In this document: positions 16,526-25,579 of the stretch, in pieces
Layout of the letters: the number at the start of each line of letters is the position of its first letter
Position numbering within the stretch: position 1 is the stretch's first letter
From: Bacteroidetes bacterium UBA7662
GTDB taxonomy: Bacteria; Bacteroidota; Bacteroidia; UBA7662
Reading direction: 5' to 3'
Length of the DNA stretch: 64,000 nt
NCBI GenBank assembly: GCA_002483345.1
Contig: DLHS01000015.1
Location: 282,525 to 346,524 of the forward strand
Made by a program: the position numbers and the translations under genes
Notes under the pieces: generated by a model
Told to the model about the DNA's origin: nothing
The model's input: only the letters and a program-made list of their open reading frames with translations
Database searches by the model: none

Positions 16526-17326
16526 TCAAGTCGTTTCGGCTATTATAGCCTTATCCTGATGTGCTTCCGTTTTCATGCGTTCAGCGAGTTCCGGTCCCAG
16601 ATAACGTTCAATAGCTGCATGTACCCAATAAATGACAGGCGTAAGCACCACCGCTGCTGAAAACTTATAGAGATAATTGATGATACAGATGCTGATAACC
16701 AACTTCATATCCCATCCTGCTCCCAGATAAAAGGCAATGAAAAGCACCACAAAACTGTCCAGGAATTGAGATACAAGCGTGGATCCTGTTGTCCTGGCCC
16801 AGATATATTTTTCTCCAGTCGCCTTTTTGACCTGATGAAAAACAAATACATCCACAAACTGCCCGATGAGGAAAGCGGTAAGAGAGCCGACAATTATCCA
16901 TAAACCCTGGCCGAAAATGGCATTAAAGGCATTCTGCATGTCCTGAACGCCATTTTCAACCTGGCTGCCGGGCCAAAAGTCAGCTGGTTTGAGAGAAATT
17001 GATAAAAAAACCATGGCAAATGCAAAAGTGATCAGGATAGCCGCGAAATACGAAAATGCCTTCACCCCGCTTTTACCAAAATACTCATTGATGATGTCTG
17101 TCATAATAAATACAACAGGCCACAGCAAAACACCAGCCGTGAGATTAAAACTCAGGTTCTTTATCCCAAACAATGTCCAGTTGACCGGATCCAGGCCAAG
17201 CGTAGCCTCCAGAGAAAAAATTTTGACCCCGATAAACTCCGCCAGCAAGGCATTGGCAATGAAAAAACCACCCAGTATTAAAAAAAGATATACTTTTTTA
17301 GGGTGCCAGAGATGTATGGATTTCAT
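16526..17326 (-). CDS. Queuosine precursor transporter, YhhQ/VUT family (DUF165)
   Basis: A 266-aa inner-membrane protein of the YhhQ family, which imports queuosine precursors (preQ0/preQ1) for tRNA modification. Family marks: VVFIMTDIINEYFGK, then GSLTAFLIGQFVDVFVFHQVK and SQFLDSFVVLFIAFYLG, with six or so hydrophobic segments. Length is slightly above E. coli YhhQ (221 aa) owing to extra N-terminal sequence. The ATG at 17326 is followed by a short cytosolic stretch before the first helix. No queuosine biosynthetic gene is visible in the window. Confidence 0.87.
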   Translation of the reverse strand: MKSIHLWHPKKVYLFLILGGFFIANALLAEFIGVKIFSLEATLGLDPVNWTLFGIKNLSFNLTAGVLLWPVVFIMTDIINEYFGKSGVKAFSYFAAILITFAFAMVFLSISLKPADFWPGSQVENGVQDMQNAFNAIFGQGLWIIVGSLTAFLIGQFVDVFVFHQVKKATGEKYIWARTTGSTLVSQFLDSFVVLFIAFYLGAGWDMKLVISICIINYLYKFSAAVVLTPVIYWVHAAIERYLGPELAERMKTEAHQDKAIIAETT

Positions 17327-17390
17327 ATCAGGTCAAACTTTTTTGCCGGAATAACTGTATCTACTTTGGTACTCAACGCCGATTTCAACT

Positions 17391-18536
17391 ATGCTCAATT
17401 TTACTGCTTTTAATCCAACCCGGCTTCATTTTGGCAAGGGGGTGATCGAAAAACTTGGTCCCGATGCAGCTGCTGCCGGTAAAAAAGCCCTGATAATCAT
17501 AGGAAAGGGTTCCGTAAAAACCAATGGTATTCTCTCAAAAGTTACTACTGCTCTCGAAAAGAACAACATCCATTGGCAATTGTTCGAGGGAATCAAATCA
17601 AATCCCGAGTTTGAAGATGCCGACAAGGCTGTTGCCGCTGCCAAAAATTTTGAAGCAGAAATGATTGTTGCCGTCGGGGGAGGTTCTGTGATCGACACGG
17701 CCAAAGCTGTTTGTGCAGGCTTTTATGCAGAGCATAGTGTATGGGCTTTTTTTGATGGGAAAGCCACCGGGCCTGTCCATGCCCTTCCGCTGTTTGTAGT
17801 ACTTACCCTGGCAGCCACCGGTACTGAAATGAATCGTTTTTCTGTTTTACAGGACACTAAAAACAAACACAAACGTGGCTGGGGGCATGAAAAGCTATTT
17901 CCGCTGGTCTCCTACCTCGACCCCGAATTCACCTACAGCGTTCCCCCTTCCTATACTGCTTACGGGGTGGCCGATATGCTCGCGCATACCTTTGAACTTT
18001 ACTTCAGCACCGACCCCGCTCCGCTCTCTGACCTTTTTGCAACAGATGTAGTTAAACTTGGATTCAGATACGGCCCACAAGCTGTGAAAGACGGGAACAA
18101 TTACGAAGCCAGGGCCAATATTCTGTGGTTATCCACCATTGCCCTCAACGGATCGTTGCAGGCCGGTAAACGTACCGGTGACTTCGGCGTACACAGCTTT
18201 GAACATGTCCTCAGTGTGCTGTTTGATATCCCGCATGGTGCCGGTTTATCGATTGTATACCCTGCCTGGCTGAAATACTTCAAACCACAAATTAATGATA
18301 AACTGGTGGTACTGGCAGAACGGGTTCTTGGACCAGGCAAAAATGCGGACGACTTTATCGCTGCTTTGGAAAATTTCTACGATGAAATAAAAACCCCCAA
18401 ACGTCTCAGTGATTGGGGGATTAAAGAAGATAAACATTCCCTGATACTCGAAACGTTGGAGATGAACAGGGTAAAAGGGGCTTTTTTCAATATGAAAACA
18501 GCGGATTATGAGGCGTTACTTGCTTTAATGGCTTGA
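17391..18536 (+). CDS. Iron-containing alcohol dehydrogenase (BdhA/YqhD-like)
   Basis: A 381-aa group III metal-dependent alcohol dehydrogenase acting on aldehydes or alcohols with NAD(P)H. The start MLNFTAFNPTRLHFGKG and the cofactor-binding GGGSVIDTAK are typical of the butanol-dehydrogenase/YqhD group. The metal ligands are expected in DMLAHTFE (Asp, His) and HSFEHVLSVLFDIPHGAG (two His), all present. The substrate is not predictable. The gene stands alone, and an imperfect hairpin terminator follows its stop. Confidence 0.93.
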   Translation: MLNFTAFNPTRLHFGKGVIEKLGPDAAAAGKKALIIIGKGSVKTNGILSKVTTALEKNNIHWQLFEGIKSNPEFEDADKAVAAAKNFEAEMIVAVGGGSVIDTAKAVCAGFYAEHSVWAFFDGKATGPVHALPLFVVLTLAATGTEMNRFSVLQDTKNKHKRGWGHEKLFPLVSYLDPEFTYSVPPSYTAYGVADMLAHTFELYFSTDPAPLSDLFATDVVKLGFRYGPQAVKDGNNYEARANILWLSTIALNGSLQAGKRTGDFGVHSFEHVLSVLFDIPHGAGLSIVYPAWLKYFKPQINDKLVVLAERVLGPGKNADDFIAALENFYDEIKTPKRLSDWGIKEDKHSLILETLEMNRVKGAFFNMKTADYEALLALMA

Positions 18537-18557
18537 AGATGGAAAGCAGATGGAACA

Positions 18558-18608
18558 GCTTTTTTTATGCCTTACACAGCGTATAGTCGGTGTAAAGCAT
18601 AAAAAAGC
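18558..18608. terminator. Bidirectional hairpin terminator between the Fe-ADH and cytochrome c genes
   Basis: The left arm GCTTTTTTTATGCCTTACAC (18558-18577) and right arm GTGTAAAGCATAAAAAAGC (to 18608) pair over about 19 bp with one mismatch and one bulge, around a 12-base loop. T and A runs lie inside the stem bases, fitting termination on both strands of a convergent pair. Confidence 0.82.
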
Positions 18609-18626
18609 ACATCAGCGTACAATCAT

Positions 18627-19499
18627 CTAAATAGACCTGAAATAAACGTACAGAGCCTCAAGCTCCAAGTCTGTCATAGCAGCAGCCATGGGCCAGGGCA
18701 TATTGGCTGGGTCAAGTATTCGTCCTTCCGGTGTTTTCCCGTAGCGCAGGGTACTTTTGAATTGCTCAAATGTCCACTTGCCAACATTGCCAGCGCTGGT
18801 AATGCCCGGAACATCCGGGAAGCCGGGAGCTATCGGGCCACCACCTTTAAAATCAGGGCGGTGACAACCTATACAGCTTACTGCCAGGTATGCACCATAT
18901 GAGGGGGTTACTGACTCCGTTACATTTGTTTTAAGACTTGCCTGATGGTCTATGCGTTGGGTATTAAAGGCAGGCAGTTTGTCAAAAACCGATAATGCTT
19001 TCGTCAGAAAGGTCACCTCGACTTCTCTTGCTACGATTTCACCTGACAATGGCAACTGGTTCAGGTATGAAACAAGGGCCGTCATATCTTTTTTCGAAAG
19101 CAATGCTGTTTCATGTGCGGGCATGATAAACAGGGGTTTGTGGTCCTGGTCAACGCCATGTTTCAAGGCAAGCACCCAGTCAGAGGGCTTCCAGTCTGCT
19201 TTCGCGCCTCTTCCCGTCAGGTTGGTAGTCATAACGAGTCCAAGATCCGGCGTATTAATGAAATCACGCCCTTCCAGCTTTTTGCCATGACAATCGCGAC
19301 AGCCCTTGATGTAGGTGAGACGTTCACCCAAGGCCAGCACCGATGAATCAGCTGAAAGATCCAGATTCTCAGGCTCAAAACCAGTGTAGGTTTTGCTGTA
19401 ATCTGCATCAAAACGCAGATTTACGTAAATCGCAAATACTGCAACAAGTCCGACCAGACACAGCAATACAATGCCGGTCCATTTCAGAAATTTCTTCAT
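18627..19499 (-). CDS. Membrane-anchored dihaem c-type cytochrome
   Basis: A 290-aa cytochrome c with one N-terminal membrane anchor (about residues 7-27, TGIVLLCLVGLVAVFAIYV) and two haem-binding motifs: CRDCH (67-71) and CIGCH (209-213). Candidate Met axial ligands follow each (IMPAHE near 126; NMPWPM near the end). The two halves look like two cytochrome c domains in tandem, facing the periplasm. No oxidase or dehydrogenase partner is adjacent, so its electron donor and acceptor are unknown. A perfect -7 box (TACATTTG) lies 20 bp before the start. Confidence 0.92.
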   Translation of the reverse strand: MKKFLKWTGIVLLCLVGLVAVFAIYVNLRFDADYSKTYTGFEPENLDLSADSSVLALGERLTYIKGCRDCHGKKLEGRDFINTPDLGLVMTTNLTGRGAKADWKPSDWVLALKHGVDQDHKPLFIMPAHETALLSKKDMTALVSYLNQLPLSGEIVAREVEVTFLTKALSVFDKLPAFNTQRIDHQASLKTNVTESVTPSYGAYLAVSCIGCHRPDFKGGGPIAPGFPDVPGITSAGNVGKWTFEQFKSTLRYGKTPEGRILDPANMPWPMAAAMTDLELEALYVYFRSI

Positions 19500-19519
19500 A
19501 GTATGTTCAGTTTAGGCTG

Positions 19520-19527
19520 CAAATGTA
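19520..19527 (-). promoter_or_regulatory. Candidate -7 box (TACATTTG) for the dihaem cytochrome gene
   Basis: Perfect TAnnTTTG match on the minus strand, 20 bp upstream of the ATG at 19499. No strong -33 TTTG at the usual distance. Confidence 0.42.
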
Positions 19528-19606
19528 TTGAATGTGAATAATTTATACATTATCAGATATCACCTATAAACTTTACATCCCACGCCATTATCCGGCCGGA
19601 AGCGGC

Positions 19607-20482
19607 TCAGTGGTAGGTTGAAAAAAGGCTGGTTGCCGTCATCTGAGCCTTGTTCAAGGCTATCATATCGATGTTCAGCGAAATATCTTTCTCTTCAAAA
19701 AAAGAGACCATCACCTCGGTGGCCATATTCCCTACCAGATCGTCAAGAGCCATCGGGCATCCCCCGTAACCAAACAGAGCCCCATCAAATCGGGAACAGC
19801 CACTTTGGTAAGCTGCCTCCAGTTTTTCAATTCTCGTATGCGGGTGACTGTGCAGATGTACTCCGAACTCTATTTCAGGATAACCCGGGGTGATGTGACC
19901 ATACAGCGCGCTGATACTGGTAGGTTCTGCCACGCCAACAGTATCTGAAAACGACAGTATGCCTATACCAACGCCTGCCAGTCTGTCGACCCAGCGAGCC
20001 ACCATTTCAGGATTATATCGTTCGCCATAAGGATTCCCAAAGCCCATGGAGAGATATACAACCAACTTTTTACCTTTCTGAAGACACACATCCTGTATAC
20101 GGCAAACTGTGGCAAATGACTCTTCAATTGTCGCATTGGTATTTCGGATCTGAAAAATCTCCGAAACTGAAAAAGGAAATCCCAGATAATCTATCTGGGC
20201 AAAAGCAGCTGCTTCCCGGGCGCCGCGTAAATTGGCAACGATTGCTAAAAGTTTTGTGGGACTGTTATCCAGCTGCAGTAAATCAAGCACTGCAGCCGTA
20301 TCAGCCATCTGGGGAATTGATTTTGGGGAAACAAAACTTCCGAAATCCAGGGTATCAAACCCTATTTTCAGCAATTGATTGATGTATTCGGCCTTTTCTG
20401 CTGTAGGGATAAAATCATGAATCCCCTGCATGGCATCACGCGGGCATTCTATGAGTTTGATGGAAGGACGGTCCTTTACCAT
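19607..20482 (-). CDS. Hydroxymethylglutaryl-CoA lyase-like enzyme
   Basis: A 291-aa member of the HMGL/DRE-TIM metallolyase family. The ATG at 20482 (MVKDRPSIKLIECPRDAMQG) fits the family; an upstream in-frame start would overlap the divergent gene's leader. The first strand reads ECPRDAMQG, where the family has E-x-x-R-D-G-x-Q. FGSFVSPK matches the conserved D/SFVSPK, the metal-binding GVHLHSH is intact, and FGYGGCPMA contains the catalytic-loop cysteine (GLGGCP in known lyases). It probably cleaves HMG-CoA or a similar 3-hydroxy-acyl-CoA to acetoacetate and acetyl-CoA, as in leucine breakdown, but no other leucine-catabolic gene is nearby. Confidence 0.85.
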   Translation of the reverse strand: MVKDRPSIKLIECPRDAMQGIHDFIPTAEKAEYINQLLKIGFDTLDFGSFVSPKSIPQMADTAAVLDLLQLDNSPTKLLAIVANLRGAREAAAFAQIDYLGFPFSVSEIFQIRNTNATIEESFATVCRIQDVCLQKGKKLVVYLSMGFGNPYGERYNPEMVARWVDRLAGVGIGILSFSDTVGVAEPTSISALYGHITPGYPEIEFGVHLHSHPHTRIEKLEAAYQSGCSRFDGALFGYGGCPMALDDLVGNMATEVMVSFFEEKDISLNIDMIALNKAQMTATSLFSTYH

Positions 20483-20598
20483 TTTATTTTTTGGTTTCCT
20501 TTGGTCATTGTCCAAGCCTTTTCTTTGAAATTGGCGCAAATCCTGTTAATTTTCAGCGTTTTTTCGCCTTGCGCGGAAAACAGTGCCTCAAAAAGACC

Positions 20599-22653
20599 AT
20601 GAACGACCACAAAGAAAACACTTCCGACGCATTATCGGGAGAAGAACTGAACAACAGCCCGGAATTGAAAGCTGCAGAAATTGCCTCCTCTCCTGAGGAA
20701 ACCATATCTGAAACTGAAATCCCCGCCCCTGTTGAAATGCCGGAAACGCCTGAAACAACGGAAACCCTGGCTGAGCCTGAAGCTGAGATAGCTTCGGAAG
20801 AGATCATTGCTGCCCCAACCGAAGCAGAAACAGTGGTAGCTGAACCGGATGCAGTTGTTCATGAAAGTGCCGGAATTCACCTGCCTGAACAGGAAGATGA
20901 AGAAGAACAGGAGGCAGAGGAACTTCAGGATGAAGCGCAATATGAAAGCCTTTCTATAGATGAGCTGGTGCAGCACTTCATGGAAGCGGTTAAAGCAGAC
21001 GATTTACAGGTTGTCAAAAACAAGGTCTTTACGCTCAAAAACCTGATTGAAGGCTTTTTTGACCGCGAACGTCGTGAAAAACTGGCCTCTTTCCTGGAAG
21101 AAGGCAATGAAGCAGACGATTTTGCACCGGTACCCAATCCGTTGCACCTGCTTTTCCTCGAGCATTTGTCGCGTTACAGCGAACGCCGTCATAAAGAAAA
21201 AGAAAGCCGTGACCACCAGTTGCAGCAGAACTTTAAGAAAAAGGAAGAACTACTTGATAAACTGAGACTTATTGTTGAATCGGAAGAACAACAAAACTCT
21301 CATGATTCCCTGAAGGAAATACAGGCGCAATGGAAAGAAGTGGGTGCTGTAGCCCTGAACCAACGCCGGGAACAGTGGCAGCGGTATCATTTTCTGATTG
21401 ACAAATTCTACGACAATCTCCGGATCAACAGGGAACTCAAAGAATTAGATCTGCATAAAAACCTGGAGGCTAAAACCGAGTTGTGTGAGAAAGCGGAGGA
21501 ATTGCTGCTGGAACCCTCTTTAAAAAAGGCCATCGACGCCCTCAACCACCTCCACGAGAACTGGAAACAACTGGGCCCTGTACCGAGGGAACAAAAAGAA
21601 ACCATCTGGGAGCGTTTTAAAGCCGCCAGTGACAAAATATACGACAAACGCAAGGAGTACTTTCACAGCCTCGACGGAGAGCGTGAGGTGAATCTGGTGA
21701 AGAAAGAAGCGCTGTGCGTCCGCGCAGAAGCGTTGGTAGCAGAACTACCGAAAGAACACAATGGCTGGCAACGCATTACAGAAGCACTCGACGCCATACA
21801 GGCAGAGTGGAAAACTGTCGGCTTTGCCCCCAAAGCACAGAATACCACTATCTGGAAACGCTTCAAAGAAGCCTGTGACCAGGTATATCAGGCTAAAAAT
21901 CAGTTCTACCGGGATGTAAGGCAGGATCAGATTGATAACCTCCACCAGAAAAATGAACTCTGTGAACAGGCGGAAGCCCTGCAAAACAGCGATGATTGGA
22001 AAGCAGCTACAGATGCCCTGATTCGTTTGCAGAAAGAGTGGAAAAAAGTAGGCCCGGTACCCAAGAAAAACAGCGACAAAATCTGGAAACGTTTCCGGAC
22101 TGCCTGTGACAACTTTTTTAACCGTAAAAACGAGCATTTCTCCTCTCAGGACAAAGGACAGGAAGAAAATCTGACGAAAAAGCAGGCCCTTATTGCGCAG
22201 ATTGAGGCATTCCAGCCAAGCGGTAAAAGCAGTGCAGATCTGGATCAGCTGAAAGCTTTCCAACGTGAATGGCTTGAAATCGGATTTATCCCGCTCAAAG
22301 ACAAAAAAGAAGTGCAGGAAAAATACCGTACGGCTCTGAATGCACACTTTGACACCCTCAAAATCAGCCAGACCGAAAAGTCAAAAATTAATTTTGCCAA
22401 CAAGGTAGAGGCCATCAAACACGACAAAGACGGAGACAAGCTGATGCGGAAAGAACATTTCCAGATTCAGAACCGTATCAATGGCCTGAGCAACGACATT
22501 ACGCTTTGGGAGAATAACATGGAGTTCTTTACAGCTTCGAAAAACTCCAAAAACGCCGATTTGCTGAAACAGGAAATCGAACAGAAAATAACCAAAGCGA
22601 AAGCAGAGATTATCGAACTCAAACAAAAACTGGCCATCTTAAGAGAAGCCTGA
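20599..22653 (+). CDS. DUF349 repeat protein
   Basis: A 684-aa cytosolic protein starting MNDHKENTSD (the in-frame sequence further upstream lacks coding character). The first 140 or so residues are highly acidic and low in complexity (Glu, Ala, Pro, Thr rich). The rest holds five DUF349 repeats, each about 70 aa, with the repeat core W-K-x-V/L-G-x-V/A-P and W-x-R-F-x-x-A-x-D-x-x-Y; the cores begin at QWKEVGAV, NWKQLGPVP, EWKTVGFAP, EWKKVGPVP and EWLEIGFIP. The repeats are helical and charged, and a coiled-coil-like tail ends the protein. The function is not established. The stop overlaps the start of the next gene by 1 bp. Confidence 0.92.
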   Translation: MNDHKENTSDALSGEELNNSPELKAAEIASSPEETISETEIPAPVEMPETPETTETLAEPEAEIASEEIIAAPTEAETVVAEPDAVVHESAGIHLPEQEDEEEQEAEELQDEAQYESLSIDELVQHFMEAVKADDLQVVKNKVFTLKNLIEGFFDRERREKLASFLEEGNEADDFAPVPNPLHLLFLEHLSRYSERRHKEKESRDHQLQQNFKKKEELLDKLRLIVESEEQQNSHDSLKEIQAQWKEVGAVALNQRREQWQRYHFLIDKFYDNLRINRELKELDLHKNLEAKTELCEKAEELLLEPSLKKAIDALNHLHENWKQLGPVPREQKETIWERFKAASDKIYDKRKEYFHSLDGEREVNLVKKEALCVRAEALVAELPKEHNGWQRITEALDAIQAEWKTVGFAPKAQNTTIWKRFKEACDQVYQAKNQFYRDVRQDQIDNLHQKNELCEQAEALQNSDDWKAATDALIRLQKEWKKVGPVPKKNSDKIWKRFRTACDNFFNRKNEHFSSQDKGQEENLTKKQALIAQIEAFQPSGKSSADLDQLKAFQREWLEIGFIPLKDKKEVQEKYRTALNAHFDTLKISQTEKSKINFANKVEAIKHDKDGDKLMRKEHFQIQNRINGLSNDITLWENNMEFFTASKNSKNADLLKQEIEQKITKAKAEIIELKQKLAILREA

Positions 22654-23048
22654 TGATAACAAGCGAACATCCGGTAGTGTTGTTCGACGGATATTGCCGC
22701 CTGTGTCATACTTCGGTTCGTTTTTTGCGCCGGCATGACCATAAGCGGCTTTTTCGTTTCGCGACCCTTGATTCGGCATTCGCAAAACAGCTTGACCTGC
22801 CCGAAATAGACGGTAATTCTGTCTTGTTATGGCACCAGGGCAAATTGTTTCACCGCTCCTCAGCGGTACTGGAAATGCTGAAACTGCTCGGAGGTGGCTG
22901 GAAGCTGTTTTATGGATTCCGGGTCATTCCCCGTTTTTTGCGCGATGCTGTTTACAACCTGGTTGCAGCCATCCGCTACAGGGTATTCGGGAAATACGAC
23001 ACCTGTCCTGTGCCAACCCCGGAAGAAGCCGCCTTGTTTTTGGATTAA
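22653..23048 (+). CDS. DCC family thiol-disulfide oxidoreductase-like protein (DUF393)
   Basis: A 131-aa protein of the DCC family, named after the motif D-x-x-CxxC: here FDGYCRLCHTSVRFL near residue 11, with both cysteines intact. The fold is thioredoxin-like and there is no signal peptide. Its ATG overlaps the DUF349 stop (ATGA), so they are translationally coupled. At its 3' end the stop TAA overlaps the stop of the convergent RluA gene within the shared TTAA (23045-23048). Redox function is inferred from the motif only. Confidence 0.88.
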   Translation: MITSEHPVVLFDGYCRLCHTSVRFLRRHDHKRLFRFATLDSAFAKQLDLPEIDGNSVLLWHQGKLFHRSSAVLEMLKLLGGGWKLFYGFRVIPRFLRDAVYNLVAAIRYRVFGKYDTCPVPTPEEAALFLD

Positions 23049-23764
23049 CGATCGTATTTGTCAAGCAAGCGAAGCAACACCTGTATATCCTTCGGATAAG
23101 GAGCCGTTACATCTACCTCTACCCCTTCGCTGCAATGAAATTTTATCTGATGCGCATGTAAGGCAAAACGACCAATCATCGGTCGTTCTTCCTCGGTATC
23201 CTTAAGGTTAAACTTGCGTTTCAGGCGGGATAAAAAAGGCATTTTACCACCGTAAGCCGTATCACCTGCAATGATGGCCTTCTGGGAAGCCAGATGCACC
23301 CTGATCTGGTGCGTACGGCCGGTTATAGGGGTACACTCCACGAGGGTGAAATGCCTGAAGTAAGAAACAGAGTTGAAATATGTAAGGGCTTCCTTCCCTT
23401 CCTTGAAATCAATCTTCATCAAGCCATTTCTGCCTGGACCGATGGGTAAATCAACTTCCGTCTGATCAAAACGGTGAATGCCCTCTATGACGGCATGGTA
23501 CCTTTTCAGCACACGGCGATGCTCAAACTCCATGCTGACAAAACGATAGGTTTCATCATTTTTCGCCAGTATCAGGGCGCCACTGGTCTCTTTATCGAGT
23601 CGGTGGCACAATCTTAAATCAGGATGATGTTCCCGTGCCAGCTTCAAGAGGCTGGGATTTTCCGCAAAACGTTCGTCGAGTGAACTTAAATGAGGTGGTT
23701 TGTTGACGACAACCACATTTTCATTTTCAAAAAGGATTAAATCCTTCAGAGGAGGCCATTTCAT
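23045..23764 (-). CDS. RluA-family RNA pseudouridine synthase
   Basis: A 239-aa pseudouridine synthase with the catalytic motif HRLDKETSGALILAK (the catalytic Asp in RLD) and the TGRTHQIRVHLAS signature. There is no S4 domain, so it resembles the RluA/TruC-type single-domain enzymes. The target uridine in rRNA or tRNA cannot be predicted. It is convergent with the DCC gene, and its ATG is only 25 bp from the stop of the upstream kinase gene (23790), so it may be the third gene of the PhoB/PhoR-like operon. Confidence 0.93.
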   Translation of the reverse strand: MKWPPLKDLILFENENVVVVNKPPHLSSLDERFAENPSLLKLAREHHPDLRLCHRLDKETSGALILAKNDETYRFVSMEFEHRRVLKRYHAVIEGIHRFDQTEVDLPIGPGRNGLMKIDFKEGKEALTYFNSVSYFRHFTLVECTPITGRTHQIRVHLASQKAIIAGDTAYGGKMPFLSRLKRKFNLKDTEEERPMIGRFALHAHQIKFHCSEGVEVDVTAPYPKDIQVLLRLLDKYDR

Positions 23765-23789
23765 TGGCGCAAAAATACCGTTTTACGGC

Positions 23790-24827
23790 TTATTTATCGA
23801 CTGCCTTTTTTAAGGTAACCCCAAAAGTGGAGCCATCGCCCTCTGTACTTCGTACGGTAACCGACTGGTTATGGGCCTCCATGATATGTTTGACAATACT
23901 CAGGCCCAGGCCAGTACCCCCTTCTTCCCGGGAACGCCCCTTGTCGACACGGTAAAAGCGTTCAAACAAACGTGGTAAGTGCTCTTCCTCTATCCCAATG
24001 CCGTTGTCAGATACTTCTACGAGATAGTAGGTATCCATGTCATAAATGCCTGCCAGCGTATTCCCTCCTGTATTCCCGTATTTGATCGAATTGGTAACAA
24101 GATTCACCAGGACCTGACGAATCCGTTTTTTATCGGCTTGTACAAAAAATGGAGGGTTAATGCCTTGTTTGAAGCCAAGCGTAATTCCCTTCTCAGCAGC
24201 TTTCATTTCCAGGGCATCGTAAATATCACGGATAAGTTCCCAGACATCGAAGGTCTCGAGATCAAGTTTGGTTTCTCCGGATTCAAGTTCAGAAATAGTA
24301 AGCAGGTCTTTCACCAGAATTTCCATCCTATCGGCACTTTTGGCTGCTTTTTTCAGAAAATGCCTGGCCAGCTCCTGATCTTCCAGTGCCCCGTCTAACA
24401 GGGTATGGATATATCCCTGTACATTAAAAATGGGTGTTTTAAGTTCGTGAGAAACATTCCCGAGGAACTCCTTGCGGTACTGCTCCATTTTTTGGGATTG
24501 CTCATTGTCACCGGCTTTTTCCCGTGCCCATGCATCTACCTCTCTTTCCACCTCCCCTAACGGGTCAGCACCCAGCTTTTCATCCACGAGGGCATTGAAC
24601 TTGTTGGATTTGTAGTTATAGATGGTTTTATAGATGATTTTGATTTTTCGGTATACGAAATAATTGACTGCAAAAGAGAAGGTAAGATAGGCTGCAGCGA
24701 ACATAACAACCATGGTAAGCAGGCTGGTCAGCATGCTCATTGCCGTAAATACGGTCAGTAGAAAATAGCAAACGGCCAATATGGCCGCTGCTAACAATGC
24801 TATTCGATTGGGTGTGGGGTTTTTCAC
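23790..24827 (-). CDS. Sensor histidine kinase, PhoR-like
   Basis: A 345-aa membrane kinase. Two adjacent helices (about residues 8-30 and 34-56) with almost no periplasmic loop suggest it senses through the membrane or partner proteins. Then comes the HisKA box HELKTPIFNVQGYIH, N box LVNLVTNSIKYG, G1 DNGIGI and G2 GGTGLGLSIV. It starts with GTG at 24827, overlapping the stop of the response regulator by 4 bp (GTGA), so the two are translationally coupled. The pairing resembles PhoB/PhoR; the signal is unknown and no phosphate gene lies nearby. Confidence 0.93.
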   Translation of the reverse strand: MKNPTPNRIALLAAAILAVCYFLLTVFTAMSMLTSLLTMVVMFAAAYLTFSFAVNYFVYRKIKIIYKTIYNYKSNKFNALVDEKLGADPLGEVEREVDAWAREKAGDNEQSQKMEQYRKEFLGNVSHELKTPIFNVQGYIHTLLDGALEDQELARHFLKKAAKSADRMEILVKDLLTISELESGETKLDLETFDVWELIRDIYDALEMKAAEKGITLGFKQGINPPFFVQADKKRIRQVLVNLVTNSIKYGNTGGNTLAGIYDMDTYYLVEVSDNGIGIEEEHLPRLFERFYRVDKGRSREEGGTGLGLSIVKHIMEAHNQSVTVRSTEGDGSTFGVTLKKAVDK

Positions 24828-25510
24828 TCAGTGCCGAACTTATAGCCAACGCCTTTAACGGTGACAATATAGTCCTCTCCTACCTTTTCCCGTAATTTTC
24901 TGATATGAACATCAATGGTGCGGTTAATTACTACTACGTCATTGCCCCAGATTTGTTCCAGTATCATGTCGCGGGAGAATACCTTACCCGGTTTAGAGGC
25001 AAGCAGGTAAAGTAATTCGAATTCTTTTTTAGCCAGGCTTATTTGTTTGCCATTCTGGTAAACAACATAGGTTTCCCGGTCAATTATGAGGTCATCAATT
25101 TCAATCTTCGGTTGTACCTGATCTTCTTTACCACCACTCCGGCGGAGAATAGCATTGATACGACTGATAAGAGCCCTTGGTTTGATAGGCTTGGCGATGT
25201 AATCATCTGCCCCTGCATTAAATCCCATTACCTCTACAAACTCTTCATTGCGGGCAGTTAGAAATACGATAAAAGTATCTTTCAGTTTATCGATTTCACG
25301 GATTTGCCGGCAGGTTTCTATACCATCCATTTTCGGCATCATAATGTCGAGAATGATCAGATCTGGCTTGAATTCCTTTGCGATTTTAATGGCATCAACC
25401 CCGTTACCGGCTGTATTTACATCGTAGCCTTCTTTTTTGAGGTTGTAGGCAATGATTTCCAGAATATCCGGCTCATCATCAACGGCCAGAATTTTGTACT
25501 TACTGCTCAT
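24824..25510 (-). CDS. OmpR/PhoB-family response regulator
   Basis: A 228-aa two-domain regulator. The receiver has the acidic pair DDEPD, the phospho-acceptor Asp in LIILDIMMPKMDG, the T/A switch in FLTAR and the Lys in YIAKPIKP. The C-terminal winged helix ends KLREKVGEDYIVTVKGVGYKFG. It is the first gene of a regulator-kinase operon. A 7-of-8 -7 box (TAACTTTC on the minus strand) lies just before the start. Confidence 0.94.
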   Translation of the reverse strand: MSSKYKILAVDDEPDILEIIAYNLKKEGYDVNTAGNGVDAIKIAKEFKPDLIILDIMMPKMDGIETCRQIREIDKLKDTFIVFLTARNEEFVEVMGFNAGADDYIAKPIKPRALISRINAILRRSGGKEDQVQPKIEIDDLIIDRETYVVYQNGKQISLAKKEFELLYLLASKPGKVFSRDMILEQIWGNDVVVINRTIDVHIRKLREKVGEDYIVTVKGVGYKFGTE

Positions 25511-25579
25511 AATTTCAATTTACGCTCAAAGAAAGTTACATTTTTTCCGGTCAGGCTTCAGAAGTCCGTTAAGAAATTA

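Noticed and set aside
21745..22347. 200-codon minus-strand open frame rich in Phe and Leu
   Set aside because: It is the reverse complement of the Lys/Glu-rich DUF349 repeats, which creates Phe/Leu codons by chance.
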